The notes under the pieces were generated by a model. That model did no database searches. It was not told the origin of the DNA and saw only the letters and a list, made by a program, of their open reading frames with translations. Positions 33,981 through 43,883 of a DNA stretch of 64,000 bases are shown one piece after another. Source of the stretch: DAHUXN01 sp963811805 (lineage in GTDB: Bacteria > Acidobacteriota > Terriglobia > Acidiferrales > UBA7541); the NCBI GenBank assembly GCA_963811805.1, contig CAWESU010000001.1:1426001-1490000 (forward strand), written 5' to 3'. Each line of letters begins with the position of its first letter. Within the stretch, counting starts at the first letter, position 1. The position numbers and the translations under genes were made by a program.

Positions 33981-36785
33981 ATGGCGGAAGCAAGAATGGC
34001 ATTGAACGGCAAGACAGAAGTCGAGCAGCAAAATCAGCCGTCGTTTTCAGGCGGCTTGGAATTTCAGCGGCGTTTTACAGACGGAAAGGTCGCTCCATTT
34101 GACGCCGTCGAGTGGGAGCGCCGCACTGCCCAAATCGGTAACGAGAAGGGTCAGGTTATTTTCCGGCAAGAGAACGTCGAAGTCCCCAAGTCGTGGTCGC
34201 AGACGGCGACCAACATCGTCGCCTCCAAGTATTTTCACGGCAAGCCCAACACCGCGGGCCGTGAAACCTCCGTCAGGCGCCTTATCGGGCGCGTGGCAGA
34301 CACGATTGTGCGCTGGGGCGAACAGGGCGGCTACTTCGCCTCTCCCCAATCGCGGGATGCGTTTCGCGACGAGCTGACCCATTTGCTGGTCGAGCAGAAG
34401 ATGGCTTTCAATTCGCCCGTATGGTTCAACGTCGGCGTGCAACCCAAGCCGCAATGCTCCGCGTGCTTCATCAATTCGGTCGAGGACTCCATGGACTCGA
34501 TCATGAACCTGGCGAAAACCGAGGGCATGCTCTTCAAGTGGGGCTCCGGCACTGGCACGAATTTCTCCACGCTGCGCGGCAGCAAGGAAACTTTGTCCGG
34601 TGGTGGCATTGCATCCGGCCCGGTGAGTTTTATGAAGGGCTTCGACGCCTTCGCCGGCGTCATCAAGAGCGGCGGCAAGACGCGCCGCGCCGCGAAGATG
34701 GTGATCCTCAATGTGGATCATCCGGACATCGCCGAATTCATCGGCTGCAAAACGAAAGAAGAGCGCAAAGCGCAAGTATTGATCGAGCAGGGCTACAATC
34801 CATCCATCGATGGCGAAGCTTACAGCTCCGTCTTCTTTCAAAACGCCAATCACTCCGTGCGCGTCACCGATGAATACATGCAAGCCGTCGAGGAAGACCG
34901 CGACTGGTGGAGTCGCAACGTCACCGATGGCCAGCCCAATGAGAAATTCCGCGCGCGCGAACTGCTGCGCGAAATGGCCGAATCCGCATGGCAGTGCGGC
35001 GATCCGGGTATGCAATACGACTCGACGGTAAATCGCTGGCACACCTGCAAAGGCACCGATCGAATTTACGCCTCGAATCCTTGTTCGGAGTATATGTTCC
35101 TCGACGACACGGCCTGCAACCTGGCATCTCTGAATCTACTGAAGTTCTTGGGCACGAACGGGCAGTTTGACGTGGAGGGCTTCCGGCACGCGGTCGACGT
35201 CACTATCACCGCGCAGGAAATTCTGGTCGACAACGCCAGCTACCCGACGCCAAAGATCACGCAAAACTCCCGCGATTTCCGTCCGCTGGGCTTGGGCTAC
35301 GCAAATCTGGGCGCGCTGCTCCTTTCGCTTGCCGTGCCCTACGATTCCGACCAGGGCCGCGACATTTGCGGCGCCGTTACCGCGCTGATGACCGGCGAAG
35401 CCTATGCGCAATCGGCACGCATTGCGGAACGCCTCGGTGCCTTTCCGGGCTACACAGAAAATCGCGAACCGATGCTCGACGTGATGCGCATGCACCGCGA
35501 CTCGCTGCGTCCGATAAAAGAGGAAAACGTGCAGCCGCAATTGCTGCGCACGGCGCGCGAGTCATGGGACAACGCCGTGGAATTCGGCGAGAAAGTTGGA
35601 TACCGCAATTCGCAGGTCTCCGTGCTTGCGCCCACCGGAACGATCGGCTTCATGATGGATTGCGATACCACCGGCATCGAGCCGGACCTGGCGCTCGTGA
35701 AGCATAAGCGGCTTGTTGGCGGCGGCGTGATCAAGATCGTCAACAATACCGTCCCCATGGCGCTGATGCGCCTCGGCTATTCCGACGTGCAGGCTTCGCT
35801 GATGGTCGATTGGATCGACCAGCATGGCACGATTGAAGGCGCGCCCGCGCTTCGGCCGGAGCATCTGCCGGTGTTCGATTGCTCGCTCGCCACGAACGGC
35901 GGACGCTCCATCGCCTGGCGCGGCCACCTGCGGATGATGGCGGCGGCGCAGCCCTTCCTGTCCGGGGCAATCTCGAAAACCATCAACATGCCGGAAGAAT
36001 CCACGGTCGATGATGTGATGCAGGCTTACACTGAGTCCTGGAAACTAGGGCTGAAGGCTGTGGCGATCTATCGCGACAACTCGAAGCGTTCGCAACCGCT
36101 TTCCGCGGCGGGCGCCAAAAAACCCGAAACAGCAACGGCAGAAGCTGTCGCGCCGCCGGCAACCGCCGCGCCGAAAACAGAAGCCACCGCAGCTGCGCAG
36201 CAGGAGCTTTTCCGCGCCGGCCGCAAGAAACTCCCCAACGAACGCCGCTCCATCACCCACAAATTCAACGTCGGCGGCCACGAAGGCTATCTCACCGTCG
36301 GAATGTACGACGACGGCGAGCCCGGCGAGATCTTCATCAAGATGGCCAAGGAAGGATCGACGCTTTCGGGAATCATGGACGGCTTCGCGCTTTCCGTTTC
36401 CATAGCCCTGCAATACGGCGTGCCGCTGCGCGCGCTCATCGACAAATTCGTCAACGCGCGCTTCGAGCCCTCCGGCTACACCGGAAATAAGGAAATCCCG
36501 TACGCTAAGTCCATCATCGATTACATCGGCCGGTGGCTCGGCGGGAAATTCATCTCGCGCGACTACCTGGTGCAAACCACGGATTCCTTGGAAGCGCCTG
36601 CGCAGGCCGCTCCTTCGTTCTCGCCGCCAGTGGTGAGCGCAAGCGTCAGCGTCGCCGAGGAGAAATCGCGTCCGCGTGCGGCCATCGACGACGCGCCGTC
36701 CTGCTCCGAATGCGGCATGATCATGACGCCCAACGGAAGCTGCTACAAGTGCGAGAACTGCGGCAGCACCTCCGGCTGCAGCTAG
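33981..36785 (+). CDS. nrdJ: Vitamin B12-dependent (class II) ribonucleotide reductase
   Basis: 934 residues. The enzyme reduces ribonucleotides to deoxyribonucleotides using adenosylcobalamin to make the thiyl radical. Visible landmarks are KPQCSACFINSVEDS, GMLFKWGSGTGTNFS, the active-site loop NPCSEYMFLDDTACNLASLNL and GTIGFMMDCDTTGIEPD. A Thr/Ala/Pro-rich linker (near residues 710-750) leads to a C-terminal domain of the TSCPD type (VGGHEGYLTVGMYDDGEPGEIFI), then a Cys-rich tail (CSECGMIMTPNGSCYKCENCGSTSGCS) that serves as a zinc-like or redox-shuttling end. It allows DNA synthesis with or without oxygen. Origin-proximal location suits dosage during replication. Confidence 0.95.
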   Translation: MAEARMALNGKTEVEQQNQPSFSGGLEFQRRFTDGKVAPFDAVEWERRTAQIGNEKGQVIFRQENVEVPKSWSQTATNIVASKYFHGKPNTAGRETSVRRLIGRVADTIVRWGEQGGYFASPQSRDAFRDELTHLLVEQKMAFNSPVWFNVGVQPKPQCSACFINSVEDSMDSIMNLAKTEGMLFKWGSGTGTNFSTLRGSKETLSGGGIASGPVSFMKGFDAFAGVIKSGGKTRRAAKMVILNVDHPDIAEFIGCKTKEERKAQVLIEQGYNPSIDGEAYSSVFFQNANHSVRVTDEYMQAVEEDRDWWSRNVTDGQPNEKFRARELLREMAESAWQCGDPGMQYDSTVNRWHTCKGTDRIYASNPCSEYMFLDDTACNLASLNLLKFLGTNGQFDVEGFRHAVDVTITAQEILVDNASYPTPKITQNSRDFRPLGLGYANLGALLLSLAVPYDSDQGRDICGAVTALMTGEAYAQSARIAERLGAFPGYTENREPMLDVMRMHRDSLRPIKEENVQPQLLRTARESWDNAVEFGEKVGYRNSQVSVLAPTGTIGFMMDCDTTGIEPDLALVKHKRLVGGGVIKIVNNTVPMALMRLGYSDVQASLMVDWIDQHGTIEGAPALRPEHLPVFDCSLATNGGRSIAWRGHLRMMAAAQPFLSGAISKTINMPEESTVDDVMQAYTESWKLGLKAVAIYRDNSKRSQPLSAAGAKKPETATAEAVAPPATAAPKTEATAAAQQELFRAGRKKLPNERRSITHKFNVGGHEGYLTVGMYDDGEPGEIFIKMAKEGSTLSGIMDGFALSVSIALQYGVPLRALIDKFVNARFEPSGYTGNKEIPYAKSIIDYIGRWLGGKFISRDYLVQTTDSLEAPAQAAPSFSPPVVSASVSVAEEKSRPRAAIDDAPSCSECGMIMTPNGSCYKCENCGSTSGCS

Positions 36786-36849
36786 ACGCGAAGGTCAAAG
36801 ACAACCAACTCGGCGAGGACCGCAAAACGGCGGCGTGCGAGGCACCTTC

Positions 36850-38547
36850 CTACCGTCCTGGTCCGTAGCTGTACTGGAACGGATAGGTGGTGGCCTGCGC
36901 TTTGCCGTCTACGGTGAGAGGTGTGAATCGCCATTTCTTTACTGCGTCAATCGTCGCCTGCACGTAGGCGCACGTGCCCTCGATGACGTGCAGATCGCTC
37001 ACCTCTCCGTCAATTCCAATCGTGCCCCAGAGCTTCACCAGGCCGCTGTTGTTGGGCCGGTTGAATCCGCTGGGATAGGTGGGCGCGACGTCATGGATTA
37101 GCTTCGGCCATTGGATATTATCGCCATAGACACGGTTGTCGGGCTGCTTGACTTGTAGATCGCCCAGATAACGAAAACCGCCGTCCACATAGGCGAACGG
37201 AAACAACCACCGATAGGCGGTGTCCTTGACGAAGCGAACTTCGTACAACGACATGGACTGGTCTTCGCGTGCCGCGAGCACCGGGTATTCGGATTCATTC
37301 GCTTCTACTGTGCACGCGCTTCGAAAGCGCTGTACTTCCACCGAAGTGAACTTCAGTCCTGAATTTGACTGCAGCGTGTTCGCGAACAGCATGGGTAAGT
37401 TTTGCTCCATGCTCTGATAGTTTTGGGCAAAGCGCGTTCCCTGGCTGGCGCCAAATTGCGCCGAGAACCAGGAATCCGGGTCAGGAACCAGCAGAGCATG
37501 AAAATATGGTTGCAGGTCTTCCAGTTTTCCATGCTGGGCCATGTCCAGCATCTGCTTCATCATTTTCGTCAAACCGCCCGGAGAGTCGGGATAGGAGGGA
37601 ACAGGTGCGTACGCACCGGAGGGGCCCGGCTGTCCCGCGGCGGAGGACATTCCTGACGGCAAATGAAATTGAACGGTGATCGTCGTATCTACCGTCACCG
37701 CCTGTCCATTTAGCAAAACCGGCGCGAATCGCCACTGGCGCACCGCGGCCTCCGCCGGCTCGACCAGCACCGGATTGCCGCTCGTCGCGTCTACGGATTG
37801 CACCGTTCCATCCGGAGCGATAATCGTGTGGAGCTCTACAGCGCCTTCCAACTTCTCGGCGAGCGCCTCTGGGGGATAAACGGGGAGAACGCGACGCACG
37901 ATGTGTGCCTCGACAATGTCCCAGCCCAAGTGAATCCTCTTCGGTATCTCCGGGGCGGTTGTGCCTTCGATCAGCGCGGAAGGCGGAGCCAGTCGCAGAT
38001 CCGCGAGCGGGCCCAGGTAGCGGAAGGCGCCCGCGTCATAAACAAAATACGCCCAGCGCATCGTCGACCCGTCTTCCGACTTGAAAGTCACAACGTAAAA
38101 AGTCTGTGGGTGCTTCACCAGTCCCAGAAAATAATTGTCCTTGCCTGTTGCGCCGGGATCGCCCGGACGGTCGAAGCCCAAGGCAGCCACATCACTCATC
38201 TGCGAGGCGACGGCGCGCGCGACGTCTCCGGCGATCTGGAAATTCCGCGCGTCCGTCCACGCATCGTAAAAAACAGCGAGCTGCTGCCCGTTGTCTCCAC
38301 CAAAGATGACAGAGAACCACGCCGCGTGGTCGGGAAGGGCCAGGGATTGCAAGTAAGGCGCAAGCGCTTTCTCTCTTCCGCTTTTCTCCGCCGCCACCAT
38401 GTCCCACACGAGCTTCTGCAATCCGTCGGTCGAATTGGGATAGGGAGGCGGCGCTCCGGCCTGTGGCTTGGGGAGAGGTCTTGCAATGATTGGTGCTGCA
38501 ATGACGAACAAGCACGAAACGAATGTCAAAACCACTCTGGGCTTCAT
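36850..38547 (-). CDS. Secreted protein with two tandem TonB-C modules
   Basis: 565 residues from ATG 38547 (GAGGTGC nine bases upstream); the open frame extends further but only this start gives a signal peptide (VVLTFVSCLFVIAAPIIA). The protein is an internal duplication: each half has a YPxSxxGL..M helical part of about 100 residues (ALAPYLQSLALPDHAAWFS; DLQPYFHALLVPDPDSWFS), a strand part with FRYLG, and a TonB C-terminal-like domain (VLPVYPPEALAEKLEGAVELHTII..VRQWRFAPV; VAPTYPSGFNRPNNSGLVKLWGTIG..VKKWRFTPL). There is no N-terminal membrane anchor as in true TonB, so it is probably a periplasmic or outer-membrane protein. Role unknown. Confidence 0.75.
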   Translation of the reverse strand: MKPRVVLTFVSCLFVIAAPIIARPLPKPQAGAPPPYPNSTDGLQKLVWDMVAAEKSGREKALAPYLQSLALPDHAAWFSVIFGGDNGQQLAVFYDAWTDARNFQIAGDVARAVASQMSDVAALGFDRPGDPGATGKDNYFLGLVKHPQTFYVVTFKSEDGSTMRWAYFVYDAGAFRYLGPLADLRLAPPSALIEGTTAPEIPKRIHLGWDIVEAHIVRRVLPVYPPEALAEKLEGAVELHTIIAPDGTVQSVDATSGNPVLVEPAEAAVRQWRFAPVLLNGQAVTVDTTITVQFHLPSGMSSAAGQPGPSGAYAPVPSYPDSPGGLTKMMKQMLDMAQHGKLEDLQPYFHALLVPDPDSWFSAQFGASQGTRFAQNYQSMEQNLPMLFANTLQSNSGLKFTSVEVQRFRSACTVEANESEYPVLAAREDQSMSLYEVRFVKDTAYRWLFPFAYVDGGFRYLGDLQVKQPDNRVYGDNIQWPKLIHDVAPTYPSGFNRPNNSGLVKLWGTIGIDGEVSDLHVIEGTCAYVQATIDAVKKWRFTPLTVDGKAQATTYPFQYSYGPGR

Positions 38548-38651
38548 GGTTCTGCACCTCGCTAGATTCCTGCACGTGTTAGGTGCGGGGTACTTTACGA
38601 TGTCAGCAATGAAAGAGCAATAGTTGTCGAGTAGAAGAAATGCCTCGGGAG

Positions 38652-40013
38652 TTAAGCGCCTACAGAGGACTCGAGTGCGCCAGCAATGGAGGCGCTGCAA
38701 TCGTCTACGTCCACTTGCCGCTCCGCTTCCACCATCACGCGGGCGAGCGGCTCGGTGCCTGAGTAGCGCACCACAACGCGGCCCGAATCGCCGAGTTTCT
38801 TTTCCGCCTCGCGGATGGCATGTGCAACGAGCGGAAGGGAATCCAAGGGTGGCTTCGCGAGGACGCACACGTTCACGATTTTCTGCGGAAAGACTTTCAA
38901 GCCATGGAGCAGCATGTCGAGTTTTCCGGCGATCGATACCAGGGATGCCATCTTGACTGCCGTAAGCATCCCGTCGCCGGTGGTCGAATCATCAAGAAAG
39001 ATCACGTGACCGGATTGCTCGCCGCCCAAGTTCGCGTTGATTTCGATCATTTTCTCGAGCACATACCTGTCGCCGACCGGCACGCGCGCCAGCCGCAGCC
39101 CTTCGCGCTCGAGCGCCCGCTCCAGGCCGAGATTGGACATCGATGTGCCCACGATTGTGTCGCCCTTGAGCGTCTTCATTTGTTTCATGTAGCGTCCGGC
39201 CGTGAAAAGCACCGCGTCGCCGTCTACGTACTTGCCGCTCGACGTGGAAAAGAGCGCGCGGTCCGCGTCGCCATCGAACGCCACTCCCAAATCCGCCCCG
39301 GAAACGACGGTCTTTTCCTGCATTTTTCCCGGATACAACGAGCCGCAAGCCGCATTGATGTTTTTCCCGTCGGGACTGTCACAGATGGCGATGACCTCAG
39401 CGCCGAGGGACCGAAATAGCTCCGGCGCGAGCTTGCTCGCCGCGCCATTGGCGCAATCCAGCACAATCTTCATGCCGGAAAAGTTCGCGCCGCTGAACGC
39501 CTTTTGCCGCAGGGCGGAGAGGTAGTCGTTGTACAGCGCTGACGCGGGCGCCAGGCCGTCCCTGCTCGGTTCCGGTACCGGTGATTTTTTCTTCTGCGCG
39601 GCAAGGATGCGTGCTTCGATTTGCGACTCTGCGGCGTCGGGAAACTTCATGCCGCTGGCTGAAATTAGTTTCACTCCGTTGTCGTGGTACGGATTGTGCG
39701 ACGCGGAAATCACCACGCCGCCGGAGAAATCCTCGCTGTGGACGAGCCACGCGACTCCGGGTGTGGTGATGATTCCTGCGGAAACAGGCTCAACTCCCGC
39801 GACGCGCAAGCCCTGAGCGATGCAGCCGGCGATCTCCGGCCCCGATTCGCGGGTGTCCATGCCGATGAGCACGCGCAGAGACTTTGCCGCGTCGTAATGC
39901 GCCGACAAATACTCGCCCAGCGCGACGCCGGTGCGAAACAGCGTCGCATCATCGAGAGGATATTTCCCGGGGACGCCGCGGATTCCGTCTGTTCCGAATA
40001 GTTCCTTGGGCAT
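38652..40013 (-). CDS. glmM: Phosphoglucosamine mutase
   Basis: 453 residues. It converts glucosamine-6-phosphate to glucosamine-1-phosphate for UDP-GlcNAc and cell wall synthesis. The N-terminus FGTDGIRGVPG and the phosphoserine loop SASHNPYHDNGVK are diagnostic. The metal-binding DGDADRA motif is present (VAFDGDADRALF), the sugar-binding loop is GEQSGHVI, and the phosphate-binding end is VVRYSGTEPLARVM. The motif choice (GEQSGH rather than GExxGN) places it with GlmM, not phosphomannomutase. thiE follows on the same strand after the glmM-thiE gap of about 120 bases. Confidence 0.95.
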   Translation of the reverse strand: MPKELFGTDGIRGVPGKYPLDDATLFRTGVALGEYLSAHYDAAKSLRVLIGMDTRESGPEIAGCIAQGLRVAGVEPVSAGIITTPGVAWLVHSEDFSGGVVISASHNPYHDNGVKLISASGMKFPDAAESQIEARILAAQKKKSPVPEPSRDGLAPASALYNDYLSALRQKAFSGANFSGMKIVLDCANGAASKLAPELFRSLGAEVIAICDSPDGKNINAACGSLYPGKMQEKTVVSGADLGVAFDGDADRALFSTSSGKYVDGDAVLFTAGRYMKQMKTLKGDTIVGTSMSNLGLERALEREGLRLARVPVGDRYVLEKMIEINANLGGEQSGHVIFLDDSTTGDGMLTAVKMASLVSIAGKLDMLLHGLKVFPQKIVNVCVLAKPPLDSLPLVAHAIREAEKKLGDSGRVVVRYSGTEPLARVMVEAERQVDVDDCSASIAGALESSVGA

Positions 40014-40135
40014 TGGTCAAAACGAAAAGCCTGTCTGAATGGGGCTTCCAATTTCAGTTTAGCATGCGGGCGGACAAGGGCCCGGCGAGATTAGCGCGCT
40101 GCTTTCAAAGAAGCAAGAAAGAGCACGGCGGCACT

Positions 40136-40798
40136 CTACGTGAGTGCGCGCAGCCGCGACACGCTCGCTGCGAGAGCGGCCGCATCGGGCACTTGCTGAA
40201 ACATACGGATGGCTGCGATGCCAGAAGCACCCGCGCGAAGACATGCAAGAGCATTTGCTTCTGTGATGCCGCCAATCGCCAGCACGGGAATGCGTACGCT
40301 GCGGCAGACTTCGGCGAGTTTCTCGATTCCTTGAGGCGCTCCGAATCTCACCTTCGACGGTGTTTCGTAAGCCGGGCCAAAGAAAATGTAGCTCGCGCAG
40401 GCTTTTTCGGCAGCGATGGCTTCATCCAAACTGTGGCAGGAGACGCCGACGCCAAAAGTCCCGGCAGCGTTGCCGGCTCGCAGCCAAGAGATCGCTTCCG
40501 CTGGTGGAACCGACGCGGCGGACAGATGCACCCCTTGCGCACCCGCGGCCAGCGCCACGTCAATCCGGTCGTTCACAATCACCCACGGTGCACTGGCCTT
40601 GCAGCGAGCTGCCTCGCGACGAACGGTGGCCACGGCCCGCCGGGTGAAATCAACCGATTCGCGCGCGCTCAAGTCTTTTTCGCGAATTTGAATCCAATCC
40701 ACTCCTGCGGCCGCGGCATATTCGACGCATTGCAACAGGTCATCGAGCGACGCAGCCTTATTGCGCAAATGACGATCAGTGACGTAACAGAGAATCAT
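40136..40798 (-). CDS. thiE: Thiamine-phosphate synthase (ThiE/TenI family)
   Basis: 220 residues, a TIM barrel. IQIREKDLSARE holds the conserved phosphate and Lys residues, followed by VNDRIDVALAAGAQGVHL, GVSCHSLDEA, FFGPAYETPSK and the phosphate loop AIGGITEANALACLRAGASGIAAI. ThiE couples hydroxymethylpyrimidine diphosphate with thiazole phosphate. The GPAYET segment differs a little from the usual GPxFxT, so a TenI-type thiazole tautomerase cannot be excluded. No TPP riboswitch is seen nearby. Confidence 0.85.
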   Translation of the reverse strand: MILCYVTDRHLRNKAASLDDLLQCVEYAAAAGVDWIQIREKDLSARESVDFTRRAVATVRREAARCKASAPWVIVNDRIDVALAAGAQGVHLSAASVPPAEAISWLRAGNAAGTFGVGVSCHSLDEAIAAEKACASYIFFGPAYETPSKVRFGAPQGIEKLAEVCRSVRIPVLAIGGITEANALACLRAGASGIAAIRMFQQVPDAAALAASVSRLRALT

Positions 40799-40811
40799 GA
40801 GCTACTTGGAG

Positions 40812-41054
40812 TTAACCGCGCGCTGCGACAGGCCGCTTCCGCCGGAACGAATCCACCGCCAGCACTGCGTCCACCACGCCCAGGCCCGAAATCGCCCCGC
40901 GCAGGTATGGGTTCAGCAAAATCGGAATCAACGCTGGGTAGCGATTCAAAAAATAGTTCGCATCCCAGAAGGGAGACCAGGGAATCAGGATGATCAGCAA
41001 TCCCAATTCAAGCCATAACAGGAGCAGGAGCGCGCGAAGGAGACGATGTGCCAA
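40812..41054 (-). CDS. Small membrane protein (80 aa)
   Basis: Two hydrophobic segments (ALLLLLWLELGLLIILIPW and ALIPILLNPYLRGAISGLGVVDAVLAV) separated by SPFWDANYFLNRYP, with a basic tail. It fits tightly between the TPR gene (seven bases) and thiE (13 bases) on the same strand, which supports a real gene. Family unknown. Confidence 0.65.
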   Translation of the reverse strand: MAHRLLRALLLLLWLELGLLIILIPWSPFWDANYFLNRYPALIPILLNPYLRGAISGLGVVDAVLAVDSFRRKRPVAARG

Positions 41055-41061
41055 GTTTATT

Positions 41062-43611
41062 TTAGTGTTTTTGCAGCGCGGAAATGCGCTCAGAGACGTC
41101 GCGATAATCGATGTTCATGGCATAGACCTGCCGGAAACTATCGAGCGCGGCACTGGCATTCCCGGCTTGCTCTTCGGCCACTCCCAAATCATACCTCAAT
41201 GCGATGATGGTTTCCTGCTCCAGCCCGGGCAATGCCAATGCGCGTTGATACCAGAGAGCGGCAATCTTCGGCTCCGACTTGTCCGTGAACGTCAGGCCCA
41301 GCAGCGTGCAGCATTGCATGGCGTAGCGGAACGAGTGCCCATCCTGTACGGCCTTGGCCACTTTTTGGAATTCCCCGATGGCCTCGTCGAGCAAACCCAT
41401 TTCGCGATAGGCGATGCCAAGGTTGTAGTGCGTCTCCAGGTCTTCCCCCTGCTCCTGTTCCTCCATTTCGCCGAGCTCAGCGCGGAACTCTTGAAACACT
41501 TCGCTTAACTGGTCCACGTTGCCGGAAGCTTCGCCGGCAGGCTTGGCTGTCCGCGCGCGCATTTGAGCGACGGGAGCTTCTTCGCGCGTCTCGACGGCCT
41601 CTTCGGCGTGAATAGGGCTCGGTTGTTCAACGGAAGCGTCAGCCGCGACCGGCTCTTCCGGAGCGGCGGTTTCTAGTCCTTCCACCTCTGCGACAAGCTG
41701 ATCCAGCAGGTTCTCGGTATTCACCGCCTCGTTATTGCCGTGGCCGGGTTCTGCAACAAGCTCCAAATCGAACTCCGGCATTTCGGTCTCAGGTTCTGGA
41801 GATGGCGCCGCGGCCACCGGGGCCGCCGCTTCCGGCTCCGTTTGTGTGGCGAGACTCTCCCATTCGTCGGAAAGATCAATTTCCGGCTCTGCCGCAGGTG
41901 TCGCGCTCGGCGCTTTGGCGTCAGGAATCGAAAACTCGGGAGGTGCAGCAGCGCCGGATCGCGCGGAAGGTGCTGGCGCAACGGGCGGAGGAGCAGGCGC
42001 GGCTGCAGCAGGAGCAGCCGCCAATTCCTCTTCGGTCGCGCCGGAAGCGCGTTGAAATCGCCGGCGAAGCTCGGCGAACCGCTCGGCATTCTTCGTGTCG
42101 CCGCGCTGCGTGTAAATCTGTTCGAGCTGCGCTGCAAGCTCTGCTGTGCGCCGGTCATTTCCTGTGCCAAGGGTCAAGTCCAGCAGGCGCTCAAGCGTGG
42201 GCGTATGCTGGGGGACGCGCTGCAGAACGGTTTCGAGCAGCTGGATGGCTTTTTGCGAGAGCCCGTAACTCGAAAACAAATCCACGTCGGTGAGCGCTTG
42301 GGTGATGAACTGCTGCGTCTCATCATCCAGGCCCATTTCATTGGCCGACACCGACGCCGGCACGGGCGTCCCAATCAGCGGATCGCGAGCCGGTTGTTGC
42401 GGAAATGCGGTTTCATCGAGAGCGACGGGGGCCGTGGAGGCGCGCCCGAGTTTCTTCTGAAGTTGGCCGAGGCGCTGCCGTGCCAGTTCATTGTCAGGCT
42501 CGTGCTCCAGCAACTCATTCAGCGTGGCTTCGGCTCGCTTTAAATCTCCCGCGTTAATCAGGGCCTCGGCAAGTTCCGATTGCGCTTCCGACAGATTGTT
42601 GTCCGCGGTGCGCCGGTACAAATCAACCAGCCATTCCTGCGGCTCTAGCCTATCTTTGAGCTTTTCTCGAACGCTGATGAGCACCTTGGCCAGGTACTCC
42701 TGGTTTCCAGAAGAGATCGCCGACTCCCGGATCCCGCCAATGAGTTCGACGGCCTTGTCTGGTTCATTTGCATCGATCAGCGAGTTGGCCACCTTCGAAA
42801 TCAACGTGTACTTTTCCGGGCCCTTCAGGTCCGCATGGCTCACCAGGTCAATAGCGCGCGCGCTTTTTCCGCTTTTCAGGCATAAGTCGACCTGCAGACC
42901 AATCGTCTCGGAACTTGAATCCGCCTCCGGGAGTTTGGTTAGAGCGTCGAGGGCGGCGTCGGCATTTCCGGCCGAACCCAGCATCCGCGCCTTGAGCAGC
43001 AGCGCCGCCGAATCTCCGGGCTGCGCTGCAATCGCCGCATCAACCATTTTGAGAGCTTCGGACGCGTCACCGTGTTCTTGGAGATAGCGCGCGAAGTGAA
43101 GGTAGGTCTGCGCCGCTTCCTTTTTCTGGCCCATGGCCAGGTAAAGTTCAGCGAGCCTTCGCTGCACGCGCGGATTATCCGGCTCGACTTCAAGCAGCCG
43201 CCGCAAGACGTCGACGGCCTTGGCCGTTTGATTCGCTTTCAGGTGCGCTTCGGCAAGCTGCAGGAAAATAGGCCGCGCTTCGCTGAGGATGCCTTGCTGG
43301 ACGTAAAGATTCGCGAGTTTTTCGAGCGGCTGGGTCTCATTCGGCGCCAGTTTGGAGATTTTCTTGTAGATGGCGATGGCTTTGCTGTTGAAGCCGTCGT
43401 TGAGATACAGCTGCGCGAGGCGCTCGAAATACTCGACCGCCTGCGACATATTCGACTGCCGCACGAACAGATCGCCGACGGTCATCAGCACGACCTGATC
43501 GTTCGGGTCGCTGCGCAGGATCGTCTGGTACTCCTGAATTGCCTGCGCGACTTTGCCCTGGTTCAGCGATTTCAGCGCTGATTCCATGGCTTTGGCTTTA
43601 TTCAATGCCAT
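41062..43611 (-). CDS. Large TPR-repeat protein
   Basis: 849 residues. Tetratricopeptide repeats fill about residues 5-400 (AIQEYQTILRSDPND, AVEYFERLAQLYLNDGF, AVDVLRRLLEVEPDNPRVQRRLAELYLAMG) and return at the C-terminus (THYNLGIAYREMGLLDEAIGEFQKV). Between them is a long Ala/Pro/Glu-rich disordered linker (about 545-730). There is no signal peptide. Such proteins are scaffolds for protein complexes. It lies downstream of the FHA, phosphatase and kinase genes on the same strand with a 272-base gap, so a role in the same signalling pathway is possible but inferred. Confidence 0.85.
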   Translation of the reverse strand: MALNKAKAMESALKSLNQGKVAQAIQEYQTILRSDPNDQVVLMTVGDLFVRQSNMSQAVEYFERLAQLYLNDGFNSKAIAIYKKISKLAPNETQPLEKLANLYVQQGILSEARPIFLQLAEAHLKANQTAKAVDVLRRLLEVEPDNPRVQRRLAELYLAMGQKKEAAQTYLHFARYLQEHGDASEALKMVDAAIAAQPGDSAALLLKARMLGSAGNADAALDALTKLPEADSSSETIGLQVDLCLKSGKSARAIDLVSHADLKGPEKYTLISKVANSLIDANEPDKAVELIGGIRESAISSGNQEYLAKVLISVREKLKDRLEPQEWLVDLYRRTADNNLSEAQSELAEALINAGDLKRAEATLNELLEHEPDNELARQRLGQLQKKLGRASTAPVALDETAFPQQPARDPLIGTPVPASVSANEMGLDDETQQFITQALTDVDLFSSYGLSQKAIQLLETVLQRVPQHTPTLERLLDLTLGTGNDRRTAELAAQLEQIYTQRGDTKNAERFAELRRRFQRASGATEEELAAAPAAAAPAPPPVAPAPSARSGAAAPPEFSIPDAKAPSATPAAEPEIDLSDEWESLATQTEPEAAAPVAAAPSPEPETEMPEFDLELVAEPGHGNNEAVNTENLLDQLVAEVEGLETAAPEEPVAADASVEQPSPIHAEEAVETREEAPVAQMRARTAKPAGEASGNVDQLSEVFQEFRAELGEMEEQEQGEDLETHYNLGIAYREMGLLDEAIGEFQKVAKAVQDGHSFRYAMQCCTLLGLTFTDKSEPKIAALWYQRALALPGLEQETIIALRYDLGVAEEQAGNASAALDSFRQVYAMNIDYRDVSERISALQKH

Positions 43612-43883
43612 GCGTGTCTCTCGGTCCCTTGCTCGTGCTGCCTGGCGCGAGCATCCCCTTTAGGGTCTAGCGCGGATTTCTGCAGCGAAAAGTCCCGTCG
43701 CGCCGGGCCCGCAAACCAGATCAAATGCCCCTCCAGCCCGGCTGGAACAGCTAGTCCGCTACGTTAGCACACGCGAAAAACAAGGGTCAACGAACTGCGC
43801 GGAGGCCGTATATGAAGTGGATAACACCCCGTAAGCACCGGAGAGAGCGACTTCCACCCCCGGTATTGCCCCTGGAGAAAGCT

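Noticed and set aside
33696..34031. Minus-strand frame upstream of nrdJ
   Set aside because: It overlaps the nrdJ start and has no recognisable product; the region looks regulatory.
36850..38868. Longer version of the TonB-C protein, starting at 38868
   Set aside because: The first 107 codons overlap glmM and are Arg/Cys-rich without structure; a proper signal peptide begins at 38547.
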